Positions 1 to 9,031 of a stretch of DNA of 64,000 nucleotides are shown piece by piece. Location of the stretch: contig NZ_CP143423.1 in NCBI RefSeq assembly GCF_014337925.2, forward strand, positions 2,510,501-2,574,500, in the 5' to 3' direction. Under the pieces are notes generated by a model, which did not search any database, had not been told where the DNA came from, and was given only the letters and a program-made list of their open reading frames with translations. The stretch comes from Roseobacter fucihabitans. GTDB lineage: Bacteria; Pseudomonadota; Alphaproteobacteria; Rhodobacterales; Rhodobacteraceae. Position numbers and translations under genes: made by a program. How positions within the stretch are numbered: position 1 is the stretch's first letter; every line of letters starts with the position of its first letter.

Positions 1-184
1 TTCAGCAGCCGCTGGCCGGTATGGTGATCTGCGGATCAGGTCCAAATCTGACGTACGAGCTTTGCTGCTCTGCCGGTAGTCTTGGTTTTCCTAATCCAGA
101 TCTATTCGATCAATTTGCCCATTCAGGTCATCGACTTCTCACACCTCCTTCACCGACGTCAGATTGCTGTGCGCAGAGCTAGCG
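1..184. other. window edge, no gene recognised
   Basis: This stretch lies downstream of the IS110 transposase, beyond its stop codon. I see no convincing coding frame; a short open frame overlaps the antisense of the transposase and is not credible. It may contain one end of the insertion sequence, but I could not place the boundary because the other side of the insertion is not recognisable. Confidence 0.4.
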
Positions 185-1216
185 TCATACTGCTGCTGCC
201 GCCTGCGTCGGATCTCTGTAATCTTCATTATGCGTCATCATGGCCCAGATCGCGCGCGCCATTTTGTTTGCCAATGCGATTGCCACCAGCATCCGAGGCT
301 TTCTCTCTAACATTCGCGCCAGCCACGAGCCTGGCCGGATCGACTTGCGTCCAAGCCAGTTGAGCCGCATCATTGCTCCAATGATCAAAAGCCGGCGAAT
401 GTCAGCCTGCCCTGCTTTTGAGATCCGCCCAAGCCGGGCCTTGCCGCCTGAGGAATGTTGACGGGGCACCAAACCAAGCCAGGCGGCAAAATCCCGCCCA
501 CATTTAAAACTGCTCATCGGCGGAGCAAAAGCTTCAATAGCTAACGCCGTTAGAGGTCCAACGCCTGGCATCGTCTGTAATTGCCGGGTTAAATCCGCAT
601 TCTTTGACAGGACCTTGGCTTTCTTCGTTTTGGCTTCAATTCGGGCTGTCTTCTCGGCGATCTGTAAAATGAGATCTCGGCACGCTTCAAGGGCCAGTTC
701 AGGTAGCTCTCCGTTCGATCCCTCAAGGGTGGCCTCGATACGCTTGAGGTTCGCAATGCCTAGCGGAAAAACATGGCCATATTCATACATCACCGCCCGA
801 AGAGCATTCACCAATTCTGTCCGATGGCGAACAAGGCGTTCTCTGGCTCGGAACAATACCGCCCGGGCCTGCTGCTCTTGTGTTTTAGGCTCGACAAAGC
901 GCATCTCAGGGCGCTGTGCTGCAATCACAATGGCTTCTGCGTCCGCCGCATCATTCTTCTGCCGCTTTACGAAGGGCTTTACATACTGAGGAGCAATTAA
1001 CTTTACCCTATGTCCAAATTTTACCATCTGACGAGCCCAGTAGTGAGCACCACCACAGGATTCCAGAACCACTACACAAGGTGGGTGATCTGCCATAAAT
1101 TTATGAAACTGCGGTCGCGAGAGCTTCTTTCGAAACTTGACCTCCCCAGTCATAGATGCTCCGTGAACTTGGAGCACATTCTTTGCTAAATCCACCCCGA
1201 TCATAGTATCTTTCAT
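185..1216 (-). CDS. IS110-family transposase
   Basis: A 343-residue DEDD-type transposase, the usual full length for IS110/IS1111 elements. The N-terminal RuvC-like domain shows D9 in GVDLAK, E52 in VLESCGG and the D89/D92 pair in NDAADAEAI. The C-terminal transposase_20 domain begins near the helix-hairpin-helix-like TMPGVGPLTA and contains SSGGKARLG, where family members carry the second catalytic serine. The frame is intact, so the element may be active. Known IS110 elements cut and rejoin through a guide (bridge) RNA encoded in the non-coding end of the element; here that would be the upstream side, 1217 onward, for the IS110 subgroup. No classical terminal inverted repeat was found, as expected for the family. 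Confidence 0.93.
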   Translation of the reverse strand: MKDTMIGVDLAKNVLQVHGASMTGEVKFRKKLSRPQFHKFMADHPPCVVVLESCGGAHYWARQMVKFGHRVKLIAPQYVKPFVKRQKNDAADAEAIVIAAQRPEMRFVEPKTQEQQARAVLFRARERLVRHRTELVNALRAVMYEYGHVFPLGIANLKRIEATLEGSNGELPELALEACRDLILQIAEKTARIEAKTKKAKVLSKNADLTRQLQTMPGVGPLTALAIEAFAPPMSSFKCGRDFAAWLGLVPRQHSSGGKARLGRISKAGQADIRRLLIIGAMMRLNWLGRKSIRPGSWLARMLERKPRMLVAIALANKMARAIWAMMTHNEDYRDPTQAAAAV

Positions 1217-1365
1217 CCTGCCGCCCTTTCCGTATTGTGAGTTTCAACACCACATATTGGCACATTGCGATGCCGTCTGGGGAGGGCGGCAACCATCCCG
1301 TCTGGCGTCGGTAGGATTAGCGATATGATTTTTCAGGTCCTGAGCGATGTTATCAAATATTTGAC
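1217..1365 (-). other. non-coding flank of the IS110 element
   Basis: This lies between the transposase start and the sodB terminator. There is no credible gene. If the element belongs to the IS110 rather than the IS1111 subgroup, the bridge RNA would be encoded here. I could not fix the left end of the element or draw the RNA structure by eye. Confidence 0.3.
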
Positions 1366-1406
1366 GTAAAAACAAAAACCTGCCGGCTTTTCAGCCGACA
1401 GGTTTT
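1366..1406 (-). terminator. rho-independent terminator of sodB
   Basis: On the minus strand AACCTGTCGGCT pairs with AGCCGGCAGGTT around a GAAA-like loop (one A-C mismatch) and is followed by GTTTTTGTTTTTA. It sits about 75 nt after the sodB stop codon, in the right orientation to end that transcript. Confidence 0.75.
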
Positions 1407-1480
1407 CAAGGTCTTTGTCCTACATGACGAAAGGCCCCCGCCACATGGCAGGGCCCCCGAAACTAAATCTGGCGCTTTCC

Positions 1481-2080
1481 TTACATCCGCGAGGCGACGT
1501 TTTCCCAATTGACCAGATTGTTCAGGAAATTCTCAAGGTATGCAGGGCGCTTGTTACGGAAATCGATGTAATAAGAGTGCTCCCACACATCACACCCCAG
1601 CAAAGCCGTCTGCCCGAAACACACCGGGTTCACACCGTTTTCAGTCTTGGTGACCTTCAGGCTGCCGTCCGTATCCTTGACCAGCCACGCCCAGCCCGAA
1701 CCGAACTGTCCGGCACCCGCCGCCGAGAACTCCGCCTTGAATTTATCCACGGACCCAAAGCTCTCGTTGATGGCTTTTTCAAGCGCGCCGGGCATGGCGC
1801 TATCGCCTGGCCCCATCATTTCCCAGAACTGGTTGTGGTTCCACAATTGGCTGATGTTGTTGAAGATCCCGTTTTGCGCCACAGCAGAGGCGTCATAGGT
1901 GCCCTTGATGATGTCTTCGAGCGATTTGCCCTCCCACTCAGTGCCCTCGATCGCCTTGTTGCCATTGGTGACATAGGCGTTGTGGTGTAGGTCGTGGTGA
2001 AATTCCATCGTCTCCGCCGACATGCCTTTGCTGGCAAGCGCGTCATGGGCGTAAGGAAGATCAGGAAGTGAAAAAGCCAT
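1481..2080 (-). CDS. sodB: Fe/Mn superoxide dismutase
   Basis: A 199-residue superoxide dismutase that converts superoxide to oxygen and hydrogen peroxide in the cytoplasm. It starts with MAFSLPDLPYAHDAL and has the N-terminal helical hairpin with metal-ligand histidines around EFHHDLHHNAYV. The C-terminal alpha/beta domain has GSGWAWLV and the ligand-bearing DVWEHSYYIDFRN. Length is typical of iron or cambialistic SODs; the metal cannot be decided from sequence alone. The ATG at 2080 was chosen because AAGGGGG lies just upstream; an open frame continues 27 codons further but lacks SOD sequence. It is monocistronic, with a terminator at 1366-1406. Confidence 0.95.
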   Translation of the reverse strand: MAFSLPDLPYAHDALASKGMSAETMEFHHDLHHNAYVTNGNKAIEGTEWEGKSLEDIIKGTYDASAVAQNGIFNNISQLWNHNQFWEMMGPGDSAMPGALEKAINESFGSVDKFKAEFSAAGAGQFGSGWAWLVKDTDGSLKVTKTENGVNPVCFGQTALLGCDVWEHSYYIDFRNKRPAYLENFLNNLVNWENVASRM

Positions 2081-2160
2081 TTTGGGCCCCCTTGTTATTT
2101 CAGTTGGGTACAGTGCACATGAAGCGCACCGGCTCATGAGATCAAGCCTTAACCATACCA

Positions 2161-2487
2161 AAAAGTTCCAATGCCGCCATTTTCTGGCCGCCTCGGCGCG
2201 CTGACTAGCGGCTTTGATGGCTTTTTTTCTTATATGGCGGTGCGGTGGGCTAAAGCGCGTGCGGTAAGCGAACAGCCCGGATCAAAGATGCGGGATATTT
2301 AGATCAAGATTTCGAAGCGACCGGTACGGTTTGATACAGACATGATGCGGCGTTGTTCAGACATGGATGGTGCTCGGCATCCGCAAGGTGTCAGGCGGCT
2401 GATCACCGGACGCTCTCAGGTTGTTGCGGACCCTATCGCCAAATGGGTGAAACCTGACCTGCATCACCACACCAAGCAGTCTCAGAA
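2161..2487. other. intergenic, nothing recognised
   Basis: About 330 bases between the sodB promoter region and the terminator of the small membrane-protein gene at 2549-2752. Both neighbours are on the minus strand. Short open frames here lack a ribosome binding site and any recognisable protein sequence. Confidence 0.4.
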
Positions 2488-2521
2488 GGCAAAAAAGGCG
2501 GGCATTGCAAAACGCCCGCCT
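2488..2521 (-). terminator. rho-independent terminator
   Basis: On the minus strand AGGCGGGC pairs perfectly with GCCCGCCT around a ten-base loop and is followed by six T. It lies 28 nt after the stop of the small gene at 2549-2752, which supports that gene being real and transcribed. Confidence 0.8.
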
Positions 2522-2548
2522 GTCGCAATCCGCAAACTTGATGTAGCG

Positions 2549-2752
2549 TTATTCAGTGACCGCCGGTGCCGGATCAATAGTGGCAGCGGGAGCGGTCCCG
2601 ATGGCCGCAGGTTGCGCAGTACCATCAGGGTCCACAGGAACCGAACCTGTACCAAGCATCGCCAGCAGGAAAACAAACGCACCGATAACCAAAAGCGCGA
2701 TAAAGATGCCTTTCCCACTGAGGCCGTCATTGTGGGTCGTATAGTCAGCCAT
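2549..2752 (-). CDS. small single-span membrane protein
   Basis: A 67-residue protein of unknown function. The first 15 residues are polar, followed by one strongly hydrophobic segment (IFIALLVIGAFVFLLAMLG, about residues 16-34). The tail is rich in Pro and Ala (GTAPAATIDPAPAVTE). A good ribosome binding site, AAGGAG, precedes the ATG, and a strong terminator follows at 2488-2521, so a functional gene is likely even though no family is recognised. The tail probably faces the periplasm. Confidence 0.7.
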   Translation of the reverse strand: MADYTTHNDGLSGKGIFIALLVIGAFVFLLAMLGTGSVPVDPDGTAQPAAIGTAPAATIDPAPAVTE

Positions 2753-3026
2753 ATCTGTTTCTCCTTGTTACGGGAGTTCAGATTGACGGTTGCGGGATAT
2801 ATCGCAATATCGGCGGAAATCCCCCCGGACTTTAGGCATCCGCCAGCCGTATATGCCGGTTCGCAGTGGCCGCATCGTGCCGAAACAGCACGTTTGCAAT
2901 AAACCAAGGAAGCCTGGCTGCACGATTATGTAAAATTATTTTTGCGCATTTGCGGCTCACTTGACCGTCGCCATCCTTGATCCATTTAGTTAAACTCGTG
3001 ACATCACAGGTGAAGGAGACCCCGAA

Positions 3027-3218
3027 ATGAGCAAGGAAATGATGGCCGTTTTGGTTTTCGGCGGAATCGCCGCAGTGGCGGTTGTAATGCTGATCATGGA
3101 ACGGCGTGGTATTGCGACGCGCAAAGCAGCGCGCGGCGGACGGGAAGTGGACGTCAGCGATCTGATCGCTTTTGGATCCGCAGCGGGCGAAGCCGAAAAG
3201 ACGCAGACACCAAAATAA
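3027..3218 (+). CDS. small membrane protein
   Basis: A 63-residue protein of unknown function. Residues 5-24 form a hydrophobic span (MMAVLVFGGIAAVAVVMLIM), followed by a basic stretch (RRGIATRKAARGGR) that would hold the C-terminus in the cytoplasm, then an acidic tail ending TQTPK. GGTGAAGGAGACC provides a clear ribosome binding site before ATG. It stands alone on the plus strand, divergent from the small gene at 2549-2752. Confidence 0.65.
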   Translation: MSKEMMAVLVFGGIAAVAVVMLIMERRGIATRKAARGGREVDVSDLIAFGSAAGEAEKTQTPK

Positions 3219-3628
3219 TGGTGGTCTGCCAACCTTTTTGTTTTCTTGGCACCCGGATCATTGCTCAGCGCAAAATGGGTTGAAAAATCACCCATATCTG
3301 CGATCCAGGCACGCCCCGGTGGCGGTTGAACTCAATCCATTTTCGGGGGGGGCAAGCACATTAGCCTCGGGTCCCGTCGTTGCACAAACGGTTCATGCCA
3401 AATCATCGGCACAAGGCGCATGCTCTTTCATGATGGCCACCGCCATCGACCATCAAAGCGTGTGACGCCCCGCCAAACCGATGTAAAAAACACCACACAG
3501 CGCGACAACCCCACGCAAACTCTCATCCCGGCACACACGCAGGGCAATTGTGGCGCATGGCGTGATCATTTGTCTCTTTTGCCCGGACGCATTCATGACT
3601 ACATACACCCTCAACGGAGCGGGGGACT
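3219..3628. other. intergenic upstream of ccmI, nothing recognised
   Basis: About 410 bases that should contain the ccmI-ruvX promoter. Short open frames are present in several registers but have no Shine-Dalgarno sequence and no recognisable protein content. Confidence 0.4.
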
Positions 3629-4861
3629 ATGACGTTATTCTGGATCACGGCTGGCGTACTTGCCTTATGTGTTACTCTTTTGCTGGCTCTGGGGTTGCGG
3701 GCGCCGCGCCTTGGAACTGTGGAGCCGGCAGCGGCCTATGATTTGCGTGTGTACCGCGATCAGCTGCGCGAGATCGACAAGGATCTGGCGCGCGGGGTCG
3801 TCGATGAGGCCGACGCAGAACGTATCCGCGCCGAAGTGTCCCGCCGCATTCTGACTGCTGACGCCAACCTTCAGGCCGACCAGATCACACTGGATGCAAC
3901 AAGAGGCGCGGCAAAACTGGTCGCCGCGGCAATTGCGCTGGTACTTATCGGCGGCAGCTTTGGGTTGTACCTGCAATTGGGCGCGCCGGGTTACGGGGAT
4001 CTGGCGCTGGCAGACCGGATTGAAATGGCCGATACCGCGCGCACCGAACGTCCCAGCCAGGCAACCGCCGAAGCCTCCCTGCCCCCGCATCAGATGCCAA
4101 GTGATGCAAGCCCGGATTATGTCGCATTGGTCGCGCAATTACGTGAAACGGTTGCCGCGCGTCCCGATGATCTGCAAGGGAATATCCTGCTGGCGCAGAA
4201 TGAAGCAAATATGGGTAATTTCGCAGCGGCAGCGCGGGCCCAGAGCCAGGTATTGCGGATCAAGGGCGCGGATGCCGGTCCTGCGGATTTCCTCGATTAC
4301 GCTGATATGTTGGTGCTGGCGGCGGGGGGGTATGTCTCGCCTGAGGCTGAAACCGCGCTGCGCCGCACGTTGAGTTTTGATCAGGCAAACGGCGCTGCGC
4401 GCTACTACATGGGGTTGATGATGGCCCAGACCGGGCGTCCTGATACGGCGTTTCGGATGTGGGATGCCTTACTGCGCGAAGGCCCCGAAAGCGCGCCCTG
4501 GATCCCTCCCATTCTGACGCAGATCGAAGAAATGGCGTTTCGCGCAGGCGTCACCTATCAAATCCCGCAAATCGGTGCGGGTCGCGGACCAAATGCCGCC
4601 GATATTGAAGCCGCCGGTGACATGAGCCCTGCCGAGCGGATGGAGATGATCCAGAGCATGGTCGGCGGCCTGTCCGAACGGCTCGCGACCGAGGGTGGCA
4701 CAGTCGATGAATGGGCCCAGCTCATTGGCGCTTTGGGCGTGCTCGGACGCACCGGACAGGCGCGCGCGGTCTATGAAAACGCCATCGAGGTCTTTGCCGA
4801 TGACACCCGTGCGCTGGATCATCTGTTGCGTGCCGGCCAACGCGCCCAGGTGGCGGAGTGA
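3629..4861 (+). CDS. ccmI: c-type cytochrome biogenesis protein CcmI
   Basis: A 410-residue CcmI/CycH. In system I cytochrome c maturation it binds apocytochrome c and passes it to the haem-ligation complex CcmF/H at the periplasmic face. The N-terminal module has a first membrane span (residues 2-22), a cytoplasmic leucine-zipper-like loop with YRDQLREIDKDLARG and a second span at about residues 89-112. The periplasmic C-terminal part is a TPR-like domain with repeats such as AQNEANMGNFAAAARA. Only ccmI is here, so the other ccm genes must lie elsewhere. Its TGA overlaps the GTG start of ruvX, implying translational coupling. Confidence 0.92.
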   Translation: MTLFWITAGVLALCVTLLLALGLRAPRLGTVEPAAAYDLRVYRDQLREIDKDLARGVVDEADAERIRAEVSRRILTADANLQADQITLDATRGAAKLVAAAIALVLIGGSFGLYLQLGAPGYGDLALADRIEMADTARTERPSQATAEASLPPHQMPSDASPDYVALVAQLRETVAARPDDLQGNILLAQNEANMGNFAAAARAQSQVLRIKGADAGPADFLDYADMLVLAAGGYVSPEAETALRRTLSFDQANGAARYYMGLMMAQTGRPDTAFRMWDALLREGPESAPWIPPILTQIEEMAFRAGVTYQIPQIGAGRGPNAADIEAAGDMSPAERMEMIQSMVGGLSERLATEGGTVDEWAQLIGALGVLGRTGQARAVYENAIEVFADDTRALDHLLRAGQRAQVAE

Positions 4862-5346
4862 TCTTTGAGGATGTCGGAGCATTCGCGGACGCCCTGCCCG
4901 CGCTGCAAGGTATCGCAGGTCTTGATCTTGGCACGGTGACGATTGGCGTCGCGGTATCGGACACGTTCCTATCCGTTGCCACACCGCTCGAAACCGTAAA
5001 GCGGCGCAAATTCACGCTGGACGCGGCGCGACTGGCGGAAATCGTATCGCAACGTCGCATCGGCGGGCTGGTTCTGGGATTGCCGCGCAACATGGATGGC
5101 TCGGAAGGGCCGCGCTGCCAGTCCACGCGGGCCTTTGCGCGCAACCTGTCCCGCGCGCCGGGTCTGGACATCCCGCTGACGTTCTGGGACGAGCGGCTTT
5201 CGACGGTTGCCGCTGAACGCGCCCTGCTGGAGGCGGATACGTCGCGAAAACGTCGCGCCGAGGTCATTGATCACGTCGCCGCCGGGTATATCTTGCAAGG
5301 GGTGCTGGACCGCATGCGTATTATTCGTGACAAAGCCGAGGGGTAA
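4858..5346 (+). CDS. ruvX: Holliday junction resolvase-like RuvX (YqgF)
   Basis: A 162-residue RNase H-fold protein of the YqgF/RuvX family, implicated in 16S pre-rRNA processing and Holliday-junction resolution. Visible motifs are GLDLGTVTIGVAVSD with the first catalytic Asp, GLVLGLPRNMDGSEG, FWDERLSTVAAERALLE with the second acidic site, and DHVAAGYILQG at the C-terminus. It starts with GTG at 4858, overlapping the ccmI stop codon by four bases, so the two are probably co-translated. The DUF1289 gene follows after three bases. Confidence 0.93.
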   Translation: MIFEDVGAFADALPALQGIAGLDLGTVTIGVAVSDTFLSVATPLETVKRRKFTLDAARLAEIVSQRRIGGLVLGLPRNMDGSEGPRCQSTRAFARNLSRAPGLDIPLTFWDERLSTVAAERALLEADTSRKRRAEVIDHVAAGYILQGVLDRMRIIRDKAEG

Positions 5347-5349
5347 ACC

Positions 5350-5580
5350 ATGACCGACGATATTTGGCGACGTGACGAGGTCGAAAGCCCCTGCATCAAA
5401 GTCTGTGTCATCCACCCGGATGCGCGCCTGTGCACGGGGTGTCTGCGTTCCATGGACGAAATAACGGCCTGGTCGCGCATGTCACCCGACGCCCGCCGTG
5501 CCATCATGGACGAATTGCCACTCAGAACCGGGCAGATCACCAAGCGCCGGGGCGGTCGCGCCGCACGCATCACGCGTTAG
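5350..5580 (+). CDS. DUF1289 domain protein
   Basis: A 76-residue protein with the DUF1289 signature SPCIKVCVIHPDARLCTGCLRSMDEI. Four cysteines (CxxxC and CxxC) could bind zinc or an Fe-S cluster. The C-terminus is basic (KRRGGRAARITR). It is the last gene of the ccmI-ruvX operon, 3 nt after ruvX. The function is unknown in the family. It converges on the DUF3095 gene, whose stop directly abuts its own. Confidence 0.88.
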   Translation: MTDDIWRRDEVESPCIKVCVIHPDARLCTGCLRSMDEITAWSRMSPDARRAIMDELPLRTGQITKRRGGRAARITR

Positions 5581-6723
5581 TCAGTTGCGCGCCTTGATCA
5601 TCTTGGCGGCCTGCGTATAGCCCCCCGCCGCGCCGTCGACGAAATGAATATGATCATCCCGCATCACTGACGGCACGATACAGGTCATCATGGCTTCTTT
5701 CTGCTCGAACAGACCATATTGCACGATCCCGTCCTCCTGCGCGCGCACCAAAATGGTTTTGATCTCGGCCAATGTGGTCGAATCGCAATCCAGCGTCATT
5801 TTCAGACCGTCATCATATTTGCGGAAATCCGAATTGCGCCCGGTGACACGGGCATAGTGACCTGCGCTGAACCCCCCGATTGTCCATCCCGTTCGAAAAA
5901 GTACCCAAGCGATCAGAGTTTCCAGCAGGATTTTGCGCCGAGATGCACCAAGCGAGCCTTTGCCCTTGCGCGCATGGGCCTCCAGCGTCACACCCGGCGG
6001 TGGCCATTGCGTCCCCGGACCGGCGTCCGGGACCGGATGCCCGCCCCGCGCGAGGTTCGCGCTCAGCGTTATGATCTCCGCCGCCACCGCATTGAAACGT
6101 GCATCTGCCGCCCCCCTCGCCGGTTGCACAAGCAGGGAGAGGATGGTGCCGTTTTGCGAAGCGGTGGGCGACCATCTGCACGACAGACCGGTCAAATCCG
6201 GCACCGTGCCGCGCGGTGCCGGCTCAAACCCGAACACGCCTGATTTCAGCGCCGCCTCCGCCCAGGATACCCCGCCCCCGTTGAACATCGCATAATCCGC
6301 CCCCGCAGAGGCCTGAAACCGCGCGACACCAATATCCATCCCCGCCGCGCGAATGTCATGGACAGGCACCAACCCCGCACGCAAGCCGATGTCAAATTCA
6401 TCCAAGGCCCAGCGTTGCACGGCGCGCAAAGCCTGTTCGGCGGCATCCGCATGCTCTGGCGGGATCGCAAAACTCGCCCCATCCCCGCCAAATACAAAGG
6501 GAAAGGGCCGGTTCCCAATTGCATTGATCTGCGCCGAAATCACCGCCGCGCCAACCATATTGACCGTCTTGTAGCGCCCGTTTGCAACCTCGGTTGTGGA
6601 ATTGACCACGTCACACACGCCAACGACCCATGTTTCAGGCATCGGGGTGAAACTGGCCAGATCGCATAGCGCGTCAAAGGATGTGGTCCGCACCAGCCTG
6701 TCGTAAAACTCAGCCTCTGCCAC
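5581..6723 (-). CDS. DUF3095 domain protein
   Basis: A 380-residue protein I recognise as DUF3095, a family sometimes annotated as adenylate-cyclase-like. The N-terminal half resembles a nucleotide-cyclase fold: VVGVCDVVNSTTEVANGRYKT with an Asp in the position of a metal ligand, and FVFGGDGASFAIP with a second Gly-Gly-Asp. The C-terminal half is family-specific (FRKYDDGLKMTLDCD). Cyclase activity is not established and is an inference from the two Asp motifs. It is monocistronic and convergent with the DUF1289 gene. Confidence 0.82.
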   Translation of the reverse strand: MAEAEFYDRLVRTTSFDALCDLASFTPMPETWVVGVCDVVNSTTEVANGRYKTVNMVGAAVISAQINAIGNRPFPFVFGGDGASFAIPPEHADAAEQALRAVQRWALDEFDIGLRAGLVPVHDIRAAGMDIGVARFQASAGADYAMFNGGGVSWAEAALKSGVFGFEPAPRGTVPDLTGLSCRWSPTASQNGTILSLLVQPARGAADARFNAVAAEIITLSANLARGGHPVPDAGPGTQWPPPGVTLEAHARKGKGSLGASRRKILLETLIAWVLFRTGWTIGGFSAGHYARVTGRNSDFRKYDDGLKMTLDCDSTTLAEIKTILVRAQEDGIVQYGLFEQKEAMMTCIVPSVMRDDHIHFVDGAAGGYTQAAKMIKARN

Positions 6724-6866
6724 CCGCCTTATCGCCCCCCGCGTTTCCGCGCATCAAAACGCGCCGCTACCCGGACCCTATCATAGCTTGCGCACACATA
6801 AAGATATTCCGATGTGCCCGAGTTTTCCCGCGGTCCGCGACGATCCAAGGGACCGCAAAAGTTCCG

Positions 6867-7772
6867 CTATTGGGATTGCAACTTGCGGGCTTCTTCCCCG
6901 GCCAGTTTCAACAATTGCTGCATGAAGGGTTTTCCAAGATCATCTTTGCGCACGGCCGCATAAAGACGTCGGGTAATGCCCAGTGCGGTCAGGGGCCGGG
7001 TAATGTAGTCGGAGGAGTATTTCACCTCGCGCACCACCCAATCCGGCAGCACCGATACCCCCCTGTTCGAGGCCACCAGAAGCAGGATCACCGCCGTCAA
7101 TTCAACCTGCCGGATCGCGACGGGCTCGACCTTGGCCGGGATCAACAACTGGCTGAACACATCCAGACGGGTGCGCTCCACCGGATAAGTAATCAGCGTT
7201 TGATCGCGGAAATCCACCGCGTCAACGAAGGGCTTCTTGACCAGCGGATGGGTACTGGCGGCCACAAAAACAGGCGCGTAATCAAAGAGTTCTACAAATT
7301 CGATACCTGGAAGCACCTCCGGATCAGAGGAGACCACAAGATCGACCTCCTCCTTGAGCAAGGCAGGCAGCGCGTCAAAGGCCAGCCCCGGACGGATATC
7401 GACATCGACGTCGCCCCAGCTTTTGCGAAACTGCTCCAGCACCGGAAACAACCATTCAAAACAGGCATGACATTCAATGGCGATATGCATCCGCCCCGTG
7501 CTGCCCGCACGCAGCCCGGTGAATTCATCCTGCAACGCCTGCACCTGCGGCAGGATCTGATGCGCAAGCTTCAACAGGCGCATCCCCGCCGGAGAAAGCT
7601 TGAGCGGTTTGGAGCGGCGCACGAAGAGTTCCACTCCGGCCTGATCCTCCAACCCCTTGATCTGATGGCTCAGAGCCGACTGGGTGATGTGCAGCTGATC
7701 GGCGGCCCGCGCCAACCCACCGGCCTCGTGAATGGCCTGAATGGTGCGCAGGTGGCGGAACTCAATATGCAT
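6867..7772 (-). CDS. metR: LysR-family regulator MetR
   Basis: A 301-residue LysR-type transcriptional regulator. The winged helix occupies residues 1-60 (RHLRTIQAIHEAGGLARAAD, ITQSALSHQIKGLE), followed by the linker helix and a periplasmic-binding-protein-like effector domain. Divergent placement next to metF and the overall sequence identify it as MetR, which in proteobacteria activates methionine genes with homocysteine as co-activator. LysR proteins usually also repress their own gene from the shared intergenic region, here 88 bp with a candidate operator. Confidence 0.9.
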   Translation of the reverse strand: MHIEFRHLRTIQAIHEAGGLARAADQLHITQSALSHQIKGLEDQAGVELFVRRSKPLKLSPAGMRLLKLAHQILPQVQALQDEFTGLRAGSTGRMHIAIECHACFEWLFPVLEQFRKSWGDVDVDIRPGLAFDALPALLKEEVDLVVSSDPEVLPGIEFVELFDYAPVFVAASTHPLVKKPFVDAVDFRDQTLITYPVERTRLDVFSQLLIPAKVEPVAIRQVELTAVILLLVASNRGVSVLPDWVVREVKYSSDYITRPLTALGITRRLYAAVRKDDLGKPFMQQLLKLAGEEARKLQSQ

Positions 7773-7791
7773 ATGATCCTCATGTTAAAGA

Positions 7792-7813
7792 TGAGAGTTA
7801 TGAATTTGTCTCA
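7792..7813. promoter_or_regulatory. candidate MetR operator between metR and metF
   Basis: TGAGA at 7792-7796 and TCTCA at 7809-7813 form an inverted repeat, and within it TGAATTTGTCTCA differs by one base from the known MetR consensus TGAA-N5-TTCA. The position in the 88-bp divergent intergenic region is right for a LysR-type regulator. This is a pattern match only. Confidence 0.4.
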
Positions 7814-7860
7814 CGAAGCCGAGTGTGGCACAAGGGATGAAATGATGAGGAATCCCACAG

Positions 7861-8730
7861 ATGCCAACGCCTTCCGTCTCTTTTGAAGTCTTCCCTCCCC
7901 GCTCGATTGATGCGTCCTTCAAGCTTTGGGAGACCGCGCAGGCGCTGGCCCCTCTGGAACCGCGGTTCTTCTCCGTGACCTACGGTGCCGGGGGCAGCAC
8001 ACGCGATCTGACGCATGACGCCGCGTATACGTTGCATAAATCTTCCGGTTTGCCGGTGGCCGCGCATCTGACCTGTGTTGGCGCGACAAAGGCCGAAACC
8101 ATGGCCATGGCGCAACGGTTCGCCAAGGCCGGTGTGACCGATATCGTCGCGCTGCGTGGTGACGCGCCGGAGGGCCAGGACCGCTTTACGCCCCACCCCG
8201 ACGGGTTCGCCGATTCCTGTGAGTTGATCGAAGCCCTGGCGCAATCGGGGCAATTCACCCTGCGCGTCGGAGCCTATCCCGAAAAACACCCGGAAGCGGC
8301 CAGCCAGAAAGCGAATATCGACTGGCTCAAGGCAAAACTCGACGCGGGCGCGGATGAGGCGATCACGCAATTCTTCTTTGAAGCCGAAACCTTTTTGCGC
8401 TTCCGGGATGCATGCGCCAAGGCCGGGATCACCGCCCCGATCACCCCGGGCGTCTTGCCGATCGTAAATTGGACGAATGCGCGCAAATTCGCCCTACGCT
8501 GCGGAACTTCGATACCCGCATGGCTTGACCAGGCATTCGAGGCGGCTCTGCGCGATGATCGTCACGACCTGTTGGCGACGGCAGTATGCACCGAATTATG
8601 CTCCGAGCTGTTAGATGAAGGCGTGGATGCGCTGCATTTCTACACGCTGAACCGCCCCGACATGACCCGCGAGATTTGCCATGCACTGGGTGTCACACAG
8701 GCCGTCACAGGCATCAGAGATGTCGCTTAA
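7861..8730 (+). CDS. metF: 5,10-methylenetetrahydrofolate reductase
   Basis: A 289-residue flavoprotein that reduces 5,10-methylene-THF to 5-methyl-THF, the methyl donor for methionine synthesis. TIM-barrel family motifs are visible: VSFEVFPPRS at the N-terminus, FFSVTYGAGGSTRD, AHLTCVGATK, ALRGDAPEG, VGAYPEKHPEA and ITQFFFEAETF. Length equals the usual bacterial MetF. GATGAGGAA precedes the ATG. Divergent metR makes methionine-responsive control likely. Confidence 0.95.
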   Translation: MPTPSVSFEVFPPRSIDASFKLWETAQALAPLEPRFFSVTYGAGGSTRDLTHDAAYTLHKSSGLPVAAHLTCVGATKAETMAMAQRFAKAGVTDIVALRGDAPEGQDRFTPHPDGFADSCELIEALAQSGQFTLRVGAYPEKHPEAASQKANIDWLKAKLDAGADEAITQFFFEAETFLRFRDACAKAGITAPITPGVLPIVNWTNARKFALRCGTSIPAWLDQAFEAALRDDRHDLLATAVCTELCSELLDEGVDALHFYTLNRPDMTREICHALGVTQAVTGIRDVA

Positions 8731-9031
8731 CCTTTTTCATAAAAATAACGTCGAGACGGTTTGAAGATAGCAAATATCAACCAGAGTGGTTGGGACGATA
8801 GGTTGCTAACCGTCAGAGCGGCGTGGGACTGCCACAGCGCATCGCAGTTCCCAGTTTGGAAAATCGCGCTGCGCTGACCGGGCGGCAATCAAATACATCT
8901 GCCGTGATCAAAGGGGCAAGCGCACCGGTCAGGAGGGCTCCCCGGCTTTCAGAGCATGGCGCGGATCGGCGCGGGGTTTTTCATGTGCCTCAAACGACCT
9001 GGACGCTCGATGGAAAAGGCAAAAAATCACG
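8731..9031. other. intergenic, nothing recognised
   Basis: About 300 bases between convergent metF and the DUF2235 gene. One open frame of 70 codons overlaps its right end but has no ribosome binding site and no family resemblance. I see no clear terminator for metF and no RNA gene. Confidence 0.4.
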
